From a virus, in IMG/VR virus record IMGVR_UViG_3300042511_000461, positions 1 through 46,663 of that record: 46,663 nt of DNA; one strand, written 5' to 3'. How positions within the stretch are numbered: position 1 is the stretch's first letter; every line of letters begins with the position of its first letter. Made by a program: the position numbers and the translations under genes. The notes below the pieces were generated by a model. The model saw only the letters and a list, made by a program, of their open reading frames with translations. It was not told the DNA's origin and did no database searches. This document shows, piece after piece, positions 10,001-16,341 of this stretch.

Positions 10001-10082
10001 TCTGTTTAGAAAGTTCCCCTGTTATGGACTTAAGAATGTCTCTTAATTCCCCGGCATTTTTATTTTCGTATTGATCTGACAT
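7044..10082 (-). CDS. Tail tape-measure protein
   Basis: A 1012-residue protein and the longest gene of the tail module. The first 220 residues are charged and helical, with coiled-coil character. The middle contains many Ala/Leu heptad-like stretches. The C-terminal half has several long hydrophobic Ala/Gly/Leu/Ile segments (for example around residues 560-600 and 680-960) and a short hydrophilic end. This is the usual architecture of phage tape-measure proteins, whose length sets tail length. At about 0.15 nm per residue, a tail of roughly 150 nm is predicted (T4 gp29 has about 590 residues). The hydrophobic segments probably enter or cross the host membrane at DNA ejection. It follows the sheath, tube and chaperone genes in standard order. 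Confidence 0.87.
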   Translation of the reverse strand: MSDQYENKNAGELRDILKSITGELSKQRTIQAESAAEYRKMDSIARNLQDTSMGISNLTSEELDKLRSKNQNHIKELQYQAERLARQKIGLGFEGKITAETIERLKYLDKLSIQEEAILRAAADHFEIEKSLTAEVEDQYKKRLAFEKQVSNSLGVSGAIIGGIDGIMSKLGMNSGIFKDSIEESKKAMQEAAEAAARNGEHISKTAIMMKGLGPLASGFGKALLDPLTIITAILDGFFRVNKASVEVQQLTGQYETSIAGVNDRLATSAQFLQTAAELTKQLGVSATLVFAPDQIAQLAEAKNLLGLSAEQAGRMGILMKTTGKSADQVGQGIYDTVNAYNGANRAGIAHGVVLQDVLGASDSITASLGNSEKKIGAAAVAARGLGLSLSEVDEIAGSFLNFEDSISAELEAQLLTGKNLNLSKARELALNNDLEGVANELKKNGASAAEYAGMNRLEQESLAKALGMSRDQLAKSVLTQEAMKNMTDEQIAKARGVTLEQSKAMDVQEKMQVGMQKLAEAFAPVLDVVVNLVDALMFVITPVAKLIAMVVGNPIGKAILLAVVAANFLGVAVSGVGKAFGSMYQLGAKALTGITSLFKSGGLKSALGGLKDNLTGGFKGGAGGLKDKIMGPAADKTKSLAGDAGGADAKKGGGIKGFLKGLGDGLASMGKQMGDIIKGAIALGIAGVAIAGGLAIAMMIIKDVDPAKMLAFTGSIAMLGLTLAIMGKIGGNVIQGALALGIVALALIPAAYAFSLLKDVDTDKIIAFSIAVPLLALAAAGLGFLLTPIAMGALALAALGVGLMAVGAGFMVLTAGQAGFGLFNQLLDTMADKGVAAGLGLGATGIGMGLLGAAGFLAFPGMLLAAVAMSAMIIPLTLLSAVASAGVLPILATTLMQIAAAAPGLLGVGMALFSIAAGLGAVALAGVLAIPAIGGAVMLAAVSPALVSLAEAFGMGGDSAGEAKGKSEEGSMAVVEAKLTELIAVVKAGGNVYLDSNKVGRAQVLGSYKSS

Positions 10083-10098
10083 TCAATAAAGATTTTAA

Positions 10099-10106
10099 TA
10101 TAAATA
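10099..10106 (-). promoter_or_regulatory. TATTTATA promoter-like element before the tape-measure gene
   Basis: Coding-strand GCTATTTATATTAAAA context, with the core 16 bases upstream of the tape-measure ATG. It has the same core and a similar spacing as the other elements in this window. Confidence 0.55.
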
Positions 10107-10119
10107 GCTAAAGCTTCTA

Positions 10120-10386
10120 TTATCTAGAAGCTTTTGTACTATAATCCGGTGCTTTTATATGTCCGTTTTGCAATACCGATGCCTTACCGGATTGCTGCTG
10201 CTGTTCCTTATTCTGTTTTTGATAATGTTCTACCATAGTTCTATGAATATACTTTCTTAACCATATCGGAAACTCGTATACTGTATCGAAAGAGTACCCT
10301 CCTTGTCCGTTAAAAACTATGTCATGTAGTTGAGCAAATAACCCGGCTCTATATTCCGGCGTCAGGCCAAAGAAAGCTAACCCCAA
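10120..10386 (-). CDS. gp51-like tape-measure/hub assembly chaperone, overlapping frame without ATG
   Basis: An 88-codon frame overlaps the 3' end of the gp26-like gene by 38 bases, in the +1 frame relative to it. Its core, GGYSFDTVYEFPIWLRKYIH, is of the kind found in small tail-assembly chaperones encoded just before tape-measure genes in T4-like phages (gp51-like). No ATG occurs until well inside this conserved part. The earliest conventional start is TTG at 10384-10386, and an in-frame TAG lies just 12 bases upstream of it. Either TTG is used, helped by the AAGGAGGGG sequence about 12 bases upstream, or the frame is reached by +1 (or -2) frameshifting from gp26, as in the G/GT chaperones of other phages. 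The C-terminus is Gln/Lys-rich. Confidence 0.65.
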   Translation of the reverse strand: MGLAFFGLTPEYRAGLFAQLHDIVFNGQGGYSFDTVYEFPIWLRKYIHRTMVEHYQKQNKEQQQQSGKASVLQNGHIKAPDYSTKASR

Positions 10387-11089
10387 TTGGGATATCTACC
10401 CCTCCTTCAGGTCCATCTTCTGGGAAGAATTTTAAGTCAACATCCGGTTGTACCTGTCTAATGTGTTCTCTAAATGCTCTAGAGTCTCTTGCTAATAAGT
10501 AATTATCGACAAAATCTCTAATTGCTTTAGGTGTTGAATCTCCTTCTACAGAAGTAATTATTCTTTTCAATCTTGTAGATAATTCCGGAGAAGCATCTTT
10601 TGTTAATTTTTTTAATCCTTTTACTTCTTGATCGATAAATTGCTCATCTGCGTGAGTAAGTAATTTGAAAGTAACATTGGTACTTGAAGATGGCATTATA
10701 TATGCAAATTCATTTTTACCTCCCTTAAGAGCATCGTAATTAATTTCTTTAGTTTTTAATTCTGCAAGATCAACTACTTCTTTTCGTCCTTTGTATTCAA
10801 ATTCATAATCTTTACCGTACCCTAATACCCTAGAAGCAACTAGAATTGCATTCTTATCTCCTAATAAAAGATCTCCGTAGTTGATTGGAGTTACAATAAG
10901 AGATTGTAGTAATTTATCAATAACTACTCCTTGTTGTATGTAGTTTTGATTTGTTAGAATATCTTCCTCACGAGCTGTCATGTATTTCATCTCGATTTTA
11001 CCTTCTGCTAATGCAGAATCTTTAGGATAGAGTAACCCTCTTGATGGTAATTCTACCATTTCGGTAGGAAATTTTTGCTTTTGTTCCAT
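10349..11089 (-). CDS. 26: gp26-like baseplate hub/tape-measure chaperone
   Basis: A 246-residue protein containing VELPSRGLLYPKDSALAEG and KYMTAREEDILTNQNYI, then a long helical region. These are hallmarks of the gp26-type proteins encoded before the tape measure in T4-like phages. gp26 and gp51 are needed for baseplate hub assembly in T4 and occupy the position of the G/GT tape-measure chaperones of other tailed phages. The gene has a TATTTATA element 30 bases before the ATG and its 3' end overlaps the 88-codon frame. Assignment rests on motif memory and gene order. Confidence 0.75.
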   Translation of the reverse strand: MEQKQKFPTEMVELPSRGLLYPKDSALAEGKIEMKYMTAREEDILTNQNYIQQGVVIDKLLQSLIVTPINYGDLLLGDKNAILVASRVLGYGKDYEFEYKGRKEVVDLAELKTKEINYDALKGGKNEFAYIMPSSSTNVTFKLLTHADEQFIDQEVKGLKKLTKDASPELSTRLKRIITSVEGDSTPKAIRDFVDNYLLARDSRAFREHIRQVQPDVDLKFFPEDGPEGGVDIPIGVSFLWPDAGI

Positions 11090-11119
11090 AAATTTTATTT
11101 GTTAGTAACTTTTTCTATA

Positions 11120-11127
11120 TATAAATA
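11120..11127 (-). promoter_or_regulatory. TATTTATA promoter-like element before the gp26-like gene
   Basis: Coding-strand ATATATTTATATATAG context, 30 bases upstream of the gp26-like ATG and just downstream of the terminator hairpin that ends the tube gene unit. Confidence 0.5.
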
Positions 11128-11154
11128 TATGAAAAAAACTTTTTTAAAACAACA

Positions 11155-11176
11155 AAGCCCGGCTACTGCCAGGCTT
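11155..11176 (-). terminator. Terminator hairpin after the tail-tube gene
   Basis: On the minus strand, AAGCCTGGC / GCCGGGCTT forms a 9-bp stem (one T-G pair) with loop AGTA, followed by TGTTGTTTT. It lies 22 bases beyond the tail-tube stop. The T tract is interrupted, so termination may be partial. Confidence 0.7.
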
Positions 11177-11198
11177 GTTAATTTTATTTGAGTGGTTA

Positions 11199-11687
11199 TT
11201 AGTAATTTAATACACAATAATCCATTGCAATTGAAATTCCTATCTCTACTACTCCGTCAGCAGAAGTCCAGTCAAATTGTCCAAAATCTCCTTTTGTTAA
11301 GAAAGCTCCTTTGATAATCCATTCCCCTACGATATCTCCTACAGGACCTAGAATGTTTAAAGTTAAATCTTTCTTATAGAAATCTGAATATCCAGCTCTA
11401 CCTGTTACTGATTCATATCCTAAACGAGCCCATTCCATTACTGCTTGAGCCCCTGAAGGTGTGATTGGTGAGTATAAAGTCATATCCATATCCTGCCACT
11501 CTCTTTTTCCTCTTATTTTTCTGTAAGAGTTAATGTGATCAAGTTTGATCATAGAATCTTGAAAGTTAGGAGCTTTCACGTTTTTAATCATGAATGCTGG
11601 GATATTGTCTATGTACATTACGAACCTGTGCTGAACCATTGGTTCGAAGGCTCTGAACATTATTTCGTTTGGATCTAATACTGCCAT
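11199..11687 (-). CDS. 19: Tail tube protein (gp19-like)
   Basis: A 162-residue protein, the same size as T4 gp19 (163). It starts MAVLDPNEIMFRAFEP and contains HRFVMYIDNIPAFMIKNV and WQDMDMTLYSPITPSGAQAV, typical of the T4-like tail tube. Stacked hexamers of this protein form the inner tube through which DNA passes. It follows the sheath gene with a 45-base gap holding its own TATTTATA element and is followed by a terminator, so it can be made independently at high level. Confidence 0.95.
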   Translation of the reverse strand: MAVLDPNEIMFRAFEPMVQHRFVMYIDNIPAFMIKNVKAPNFQDSMIKLDHINSYRKIRGKREWQDMDMTLYSPITPSGAQAVMEWARLGYESVTGRAGYSDFYKKDLTLNILGPVGDIVGEWIIKGAFLTKGDFGQFDWTSADGVVEIGISIAMDYCVLNY

Positions 11688-11708
11688 TTTATTGTTTACT
11701 TATTTAAT

Positions 11709-11716
11709 TATAAATA
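11709..11716 (-). promoter_or_regulatory. TATTTATA promoter-like element before the tail-tube gene
   Basis: Coding-strand GATATTTATAATTAAA context, 21 bases before the tail-tube ATG. It shares the GATATTTATA form with the element before the sheath gene. Confidence 0.58.
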
Positions 11717-11732
11717 TCTGTGTTTCTAAATA

Positions 11733-13856
11733 TTATACAAACGTTGCTCCTGTTGGTTCAATTGTGAAGTCTAATACTACGAATTCAATTGTTTTAGCTG
11801 GTTGAATGTAGATTTGTCCTACTAATTGATTTCTATCAACTACATCTGCTGAGTTGTTAGATTCGTCCATTACTACTCTGTATGCATAAAGACCTTGTCT
11901 TTGTACTACTGATTCTAAGTAAGGATTAACCGTCGCTAAGAATTTATTTCTTGTTGCAATAGTATTTTGTTCGAATACTAAGTTTTTAGCTTGGTCACCA
12001 ATGAACTTCTTAAGTTCTATTAACAAACGTCTAACGTTTACTCTATCTAAAGCTGAAGCTTTTGTTTGTAATGTTTTTTGTCCGAATACTGATATACCTG
12101 TTCCTGGGAAAGAAGCAATTGGATTTACTTTTCCTGAGTATAAAGTATCTCTTTCTCCTTTTGTTAATCTTCTTTGTGCTTGAATTACTCCTGGAATACC
12201 TCCTCTTACAAGTCCTGCTGGTGCAAACCATGGTGCTGAAGCTGCATCTGTGAATGTATAAACTCCTGGTATTACAACTGAAGCTGGTATCCATTCATTC
12301 TTACCTGTAGCTGATTTAGTTTGTAACCAAGGCCAGTAAGATGCTGCGTAAGAACTATTTAATACTGCTGCTTCATCTGTTACTTGAGAAAGTGTAGATT
12401 CATATCCTACTAAGTCTACTACTGCAATACAATCTCCTCTATTTTCTGCTAAAGAGATAAGTGCGTCTGTTACTGTTGAGTGATCTGCTGTAGTTACTCC
12501 TGGTGCTGTTATTACATTGAATTGATAATCATCTCTATTCTCTAATAATGCAATTGCATCTGTATAATCTCCTGCTATTAATCCCTGTGTTTGAGCGTCT
12601 ATGTTTTTAAAGAAGTTAGCTCCTGCTATAATTGTACCTCCTGCACTATGAAATGCTCCAGAAACTGCTTGCGGTAAAGATGCTGAGTAAGAAAGTCCTG
12701 CTGCATCTGCATTAACTGATACTCCGTCGTTTCCTAGGTAGTTAATTGTAGGTAAATTTACTGCACTTACTCTAATAAAGTTTGATCTATTTGGATAATC
12801 TCCTACTAGTCTTAAAAATGTTGAACTTCCGTCTGTACCAATTGTTGTATATTGACTACCGATTCTTTTCTCGATATAATCATCTGAAGCTGGATCTAAT
12901 GAAAGGTTGTTAAACGTTTCTAAGATTACTTTAGTATTTGTACTATCGTCTCCTCTTCTTATTGATAATGTAAAAGTACCTCTAGAGTTATTTACATTTG
13001 TGATTTCCCATCTTAAGTTATCTTCTGAACCTGATACTAAAGATCCGTCAGAGTTTTGAGCTCCTGCATCTGTTGCTAGAGGAGAGTTGTTGTAAATAGC
13101 TCCTTTACCTATTGTATTAATTGAGAATGGGAAAGAAGAAGCTGCTGCGTCTGTACCTCCTGCTATTGTGAATAAGCTTGATGATACGGTAGAGTCTGTA
13201 ATAGATCCTGTAAAGAATGTAATTCCATTTCTTAAAGTACCAGCTACTGATCCGCTTAAAAGTAAATTTGCTCCTGATCCTGTTGCTTGTAATACTCCTG
13301 GGATTGCATTGTTAATTTCTGCTGCTAAGCTAGTTACTGTTGCTGCAATTGTTGAACCTGATTGGAAGAAGTATACATTACCTGTTCCACTATCTGCTGG
13401 AAGTGGGGTACCTGCTGGAATAAATCTATAAGCTGCTGTTCCGTACTGTACTTTAAACTCTTGATTGACTGCAATGTCATTTGTTAAAGTTCCTGATCCA
13501 GTTGCTCTATTTACTCCTGTTACTTTGTTAGAAGCAATGTTTGTACTTTGTGCTTCTGAGTAATCAGGGCCAATGTGGTCTACGACTCTAGTGATTAAGG
13601 CTGTATTACCTCCTTGAGAGAAGTAATTCTTAACGGCTAATGAAGTTAAATATTCGAATTTGTCTGAACCTGAGGCGAAAGTTACTCCGAACTTTCTTAC
13701 ATAATCATTATAAGAAGTTACTACTGTAGGCATTTCTACAGGCCCTTTAACTGTTGGTCCAATAAATGCTGCTCCTACCGCTACCGGTGCTGGTTGTATA
13801 AAAGAAAGGTCGTTTTCTCTTGTAAATACTCCTGGAGAGATAATTGATTCTGCCAT
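11733..13856 (-). CDS. 18: Tail sheath protein (gp18-like)
   Basis: A 707-residue protein, close to T4 gp18 (659). The N-terminus MAESIISPGVFTRENDLSFI is a sheath signature: the N-terminal arm links neighbouring subunits. The conserved C-terminal region runs from the Arg-rich LDRVNVRRLLIELKKFI to the end (IEFVVLDFTIEPTGATFV). The middle, about residues 110-400, is the variable Thr/Ser/Asn-rich surface domain. The sheath contracts to drive the tube into the host. It is the first gene after the fibre locus, with its own promoter-like element 25 bases before the ATG, and sits directly upstream of the tube gene in the canonical gp18-gp19 order. Confidence 0.96.
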   Translation of the reverse strand: MAESIISPGVFTRENDLSFIQPAPVAVGAAFIGPTVKGPVEMPTVVTSYNDYVRKFGVTFASGSDKFEYLTSLAVKNYFSQGGNTALITRVVDHIGPDYSEAQSTNIASNKVTGVNRATGSGTLTNDIAVNQEFKVQYGTAAYRFIPAGTPLPADSGTGNVYFFQSGSTIAATVTSLAAEINNAIPGVLQATGSGANLLLSGSVAGTLRNGITFFTGSITDSTVSSSLFTIAGGTDAAASSFPFSINTIGKGAIYNNSPLATDAGAQNSDGSLVSGSEDNLRWEITNVNNSRGTFTLSIRRGDDSTNTKVILETFNNLSLDPASDDYIEKRIGSQYTTIGTDGSSTFLRLVGDYPNRSNFIRVSAVNLPTINYLGNDGVSVNADAAGLSYSASLPQAVSGAFHSAGGTIIAGANFFKNIDAQTQGLIAGDYTDAIALLENRDDYQFNVITAPGVTTADHSTVTDALISLAENRGDCIAVVDLVGYESTLSQVTDEAAVLNSSYAASYWPWLQTKSATGKNEWIPASVVIPGVYTFTDAASAPWFAPAGLVRGGIPGVIQAQRRLTKGERDTLYSGKVNPIASFPGTGISVFGQKTLQTKASALDRVNVRRLLIELKKFIGDQAKNLVFEQNTIATRNKFLATVNPYLESVVQRQGLYAYRVVMDESNNSADVVDRNQLVGQIYIQPAKTIEFVVLDFTIEPTGATFV

Positions 13857-13881
13857 GTTTATTTAATTTGTTTTAATTTAT

Positions 13882-13889
13882 TATAAATA
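13882..13889 (-). promoter_or_regulatory. TATTTATA promoter-like element before the tail-sheath gene
   Basis: Coding-strand GATATTTATAATAAAT context, 25 bases before the sheath ATG. A second TATTTAT copy lies at 13941-13947, just after a terminator-like hairpin. Confidence 0.58.
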
Positions 13890-13940
13890 TCTTGGGATTT
13901 CGATAACCATCTTATATGATTAGAGGTTCTATATTCTCTA

Positions 13941-13947
13941 ATAAATA
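13941..13947 (-). promoter_or_regulatory. Second TATTTAT element upstream of the sheath gene
   Basis: Coding-strand CCTATTTATTAGAG, about 85 bases before the sheath ATG and immediately after the hairpin at 13951-13972. It matches the 7-base core but lacks the usual final A, so it may be a weaker copy or chance. Confidence 0.35.
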
Positions 13948-13950
13948 GGA

Positions 13951-13972
13951 AAGGAGAGTCAAAACCCTCCTT
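13951..13972 (-). terminator. Terminator-like hairpin ending the fibre locus
   Basis: On the minus strand, AAGGAGGG / CTCTCCTT forms an 8-bp stem with loop TTTTGA, followed by TCCTATTTATT. It lies 25 bases beyond the last fibre-locus gene. The following T tract is poor, so this is a moderate call. Confidence 0.5.
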
Positions 13973-13997
13973 ATATTCCTCTTACTTTTTACAGTAA

Positions 13998-14270
13998 TTA
14001 TTCTGCTACTTCTACTTCTTCTACTAGAGGTGTGAATTCTCCTTTTTCAAGATCAATTGAACCTTTTCCGTAAGCAGTTTCTAATGCTTCAGCCAATGCT
14101 TTTTCTTCTTGTTTTAATTCTTCTAAAAAAGCAAGTACACTTTCTCTTCTACTCTTTAGATTTAATTTTAATAATTCAATCTGACCTAATTCTTGTACAA
14201 CTGCTTGGCTTTTTTGTTTTACTGCTTCAATTTGTTGTAACTCTTCTTGTGTTAATTTTTTGTTTTCCAT
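13998..14270 (-). CDS. Small coiled-coil protein, family A copy 1
   Basis: A 90-residue, Glu/Lys/Leu-rich helical protein with coiled-coil character over residues 1-65 and a C-terminal motif AYGKGSIDLEKGEFTPL. The 83-residue protein at 16090-16341 ends with the matching RYGIGSIDSATGYY, so the two are distant paralogues. Small proteins of this kind accompany tail-fibre genes in T4-like phages; I know of no proven function. A fibre-assembly or trimerisation partner is a guess from its helical nature and position as the last gene of the fibre locus. Confidence 0.65.
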   Translation of the reverse strand: MENKKLTQEELQQIEAVKQKSQAVVQELGQIELLKLNLKSRRESVLAFLEELKQEEKALAEALETAYGKGSIDLEKGEFTPLVEEVEVAE

Positions 14271-14315
14271 GAAACTTATTTTTATGTTAATCGATTAATA
14301 CTATAATATAGTAAT

Positions 14316-14732
14316 TTATTCTTGAGTATCCAACACTACTTCTTCTCCTACTACTCCCTCTACAACTGGTGCGCTATATAAAGGACCTGTAATTGTTTTA
14401 GGTGCAACAAGTAGTGCAATTTGTGCTTCGATATTTGCTTGTAGTCTCTCTAACGTAGTAGGGCTTGTCTCTGCTCCTTCTGGCATTAGCGCCGGTGTTG
14501 TATTCATTATATCCTCTAACCATCCAATTGCTACTGGGTCTGATACTTCTTCCCAAGGTGTGAAGCTTTCGGGGTTTGGATTTCCAATAGCGGTTGCTCC
14601 ATAAGTTTCAGCTGTTACACCGTTTTCGTCTGTACCTTTGTACCTCCAGTGAATTGTTTTAATTACGTTTTCTAAACCGTCTAGGTTTACTTCTCTCTCT
14701 ACTGCAGAGATTGTCCAATTAAATGTTGTCAT
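14316..14732 (-). CDS. Small fibre-locus protein, family B copy 1
   Basis: A 138-residue protein. The first 75 residues resemble the 107-residue protein at 15745-16068: both have an N-terminal WxI/V strand, then GTDENG, a short (Y/F)xGAT segment, and an F-x-P-(W/Y)-x-E element leading to GW. The last 60 residues are unique, acidic and helical. Proteins of this type are common beside fibre genes in marine T4-like phages, with no established role. It lies between the 183-residue gene and the family A copy 1 gene, mirroring the order of the other A/B pair. Confidence 0.65.
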   Translation of the reverse strand: MTTFNWTISAVEREVNLDGLENVIKTIHWRYKGTDENGVTAETYGATAIGNPNPESFTPWEEVSDPVAIGWLEDIMNTTPALMPEGAETSPTTLERLQANIEAQIALLVAPKTITGPLYSAPVVEGVVGEEVVLDTQE

Positions 14733-14754
14733 TTGTTTTTATTTGTTTTTATTA

Positions 14755-15306
14755 TTACTCTTCACAAACGTCTAGGAATTCCTGATCAAAACCATCTCCT
14801 TTCCAGTACCTGATTATTGAATCGCCGGCGATATATACTGCATCTTTTACTCCCATAGTCATACCTTCGTCTTCGGCCAGTAGAGTAGCAAGACTGAAGT
14901 CTTCATTATCTATATAAAATACTTTTGTTTTTCCATTAATGAAATTCATACAAGCTTCTTTTGAATCACCATAAGATATTCCTACCATAATAGCAGTCGA
15001 ACTTGATCTTTTTACTACATCTGTTCTCTCTCTAAATACTATATTTGATGCAAATGTTGCATCTGCTCCAATAGCGGCACGATCATCTCCTGTAACTGTT
15101 ATTTTTTGATAAGATAGTATTTTATAAGGTAGAGTAAGTATTTCACCTGTGGTGAGTACGCGTACAGTACTTGTCTGAGTTTTATCTCTTAAATCGTAGT
15201 AGATTACTGCTTTGTCTTGTGTTGTAAACCGACTTTGTATTTCAACTAAAGCTTCTGTAGCTACTCCTTGACCTTCAATTGTATATGGCTCTATTTTCTC
15301 TTTCAT
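14755..15306 (-). CDS. Unknown fibre-locus protein (183 aa)
   Basis: A 183-residue mixed alpha/beta protein beginning MKEKIEPYTIEGQGVATEAL. I recognise no domain. It contains the hydrophobic strand TAIMVGISYGDSKEACMNFI and an acidic tail ending in FLDVCEE with two Cys in the last third. It begins 6 bases after the stop of the Tyr-rich gene and ends 22 bases before family B copy 1, so it is co-transcribed with fibre-associated genes. Structural or chaperone function is possible but unsupported. Confidence 0.55.
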   Translation of the reverse strand: MKEKIEPYTIEGQGVATEALVEIQSRFTTQDKAVIYYDLRDKTQTSTVRVLTTGEILTLPYKILSYQKITVTGDDRAAIGADATFASNIVFRERTDVVKRSSSTAIMVGISYGDSKEACMNFINGKTKVFYIDNEDFSLATLLAEDEGMTMGVKDAVYIAGDSIIRYWKGDGFDQEFLDVCEE

Positions 15307-15312
15307 CTTTAC

Positions 15313-15720
15313 TTAAAAACAGTTAACTGCTACATTTCCATTACTTGTCAATACTGTTGAGGCTGAATTAATCTCCCATTCTTGGTATATATCAGCAGGA
15401 AATAATGGTTCATAATATAGGTATTCGTACCAGAGGTCTGTATAATTATACATTGGGTCGTAATATGCTCCATCAAACCTGTAGTATATCCCATCACTTC
15501 CTAAATAGATCTCCCAATAGTCATAGTTACAAGGATCTCCTGCAGCATAGTTATTAAGGTATGTATAAGTCACAGCACCGTATCCATAAAACTCACTTAC
15601 AGCATCAGGAGTAGAAAATCCTGCTATTGAAGACATACTTCTTAGAGAGAATGGCGGGGCTGTTGCTAACTCTGTTGCTATTGTTGAGAAGCTTAATACT
15701 CCACTAGCTGGTAATGCCAT
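15313..15720 (-). CDS. Tyrosine-rich small tail/fibre protein
   Basis: A 135-residue protein. The first 45 residues, starting MALPASGVLSFSTIATELA and ending in SEFYGYG, are a module often found at the N-terminus of phage tail/fibre proteins (MALP-SG-x-SF ... FYG). The rest is extraordinarily rich in Tyr: about 19 Tyr in some 77 residues after position 46, mixed with Asp, Asn, Gly and Trp. Such aromatic, polar surfaces suit carbohydrate or receptor binding, so a small tip/adhesin role is inferred. It is flanked by unknown fibre-locus genes with tight spacing. Confidence 0.6.
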   Translation of the reverse strand: MALPASGVLSFSTIATELATAPPFSLRSMSSIAGFSTPDAVSEFYGYGAVTYTYLNNYAAGDPCNYDYWEIYLGSDGIYYRFDGAYYDPMYNYTDLWYEYLYYEPLFPADIYQEWEINSASTVLTSNGNVAVNCF

Positions 15721-15744
15721 TTACTTTACTTTTAATTTATTAGT

Positions 15745-16068
15745 TTATTCAGATGCCCAAGGAAGTCCTGGTGTTTTAATAGCCTTAGCGTCAATTTGTT
15801 TTTGTATTTGATCATTTACGTGTTCTTCGTAAGAACCTACAACAACAGCTTGAATCCATCCTAGTACAATTTCTTCTGTTAATTCTGTATATGGTACAAA
15901 CGTTTCTGAATTAATTGTAGATTGCGGAAATGGTGTTGCTCCTGTAAATGTTGCTTCATTTCCGTTTTCATCAGTTCCTGTTTTTTCCCAATAGGTCTGT
16001 ATAACTGCGTCTGTTACATCTCCTGTATCTACTGTTTTAACTCCTGTTACTTTCCAAGTATAAGTCAT
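15745..16068 (-). CDS. Small fibre-locus protein, family B copy 2
   Basis: A 107-residue paralogue of the 138-residue protein at 14316-14732. Shared features are the N-terminal strand (TYTWKVTGVK), GTDENG, the FTGATPFP segment and F-V-P-Y-x-E followed by GW. It lacks the acidic C-terminal extension of copy 1 and ends LPWASE. It follows the family A copy 2 gene by 21 bases. Function unknown; the recurring pairing with family A proteins suggests the two act together. Confidence 0.65.
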   Translation of the reverse strand: MTYTWKVTGVKTVDTGDVTDAVIQTYWEKTGTDENGNEATFTGATPFPQSTINSETFVPYTELTEEIVLGWIQAVVVGSYEEHVNDQIQKQIDAKAIKTPGLPWASE

Positions 16069-16089
16069 AATTTACTCTATTAGCTGTTT

Positions 16090-16341
16090 CTATTTTTTTA
16101 TATAGTATCCTGTAGCTGAATCAATAGATCCTATTCCATATCTTTCAGTTAGTAATTCTTTAAACTGAATTTCTCTTGTGTTTAACTCCAGTAGGTTAAA
16201 GTAAGTCTCTTCAGTAATTTTTTCATTAGTAATTTCTGCAAGTTTCACTTCACCTAGCTTAATCAAATATTCAATTCTTTTTTTATAAAGAGTACTACTT
16301 ACTCCTATTTCTTCTTCTGATAACCTAATTTGTTCATTCAT
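16090..16341 (-). CDS. Small coiled-coil protein, family A copy 2
   Basis: An 83-residue, largely helical protein with a C-terminal ERYGIGSIDSATGYY motif matching the end of the 90-residue protein at 13998-14270. Its ATG overlaps the stop of the glycosyltransferase gene by four bases (ATGA), indicating translational coupling. Role unknown; same considerations as the other family A copy. Confidence 0.65.
   Translation of the reverse strand: MNEQIRLSEEEIGVSSTLYKKRIEYLIKLGEVKLAEITNEKITEETYFNLLELNTREIQFKELLTERYGIGSIDSATGYYIKK

Noticed and set aside
14295-14315. Palindrome ACTATAATATAGT upstream of family A copy 1 as an operator
   Set aside because: It is a short AT-only palindrome in an AT-rich genome and is expected by chance.
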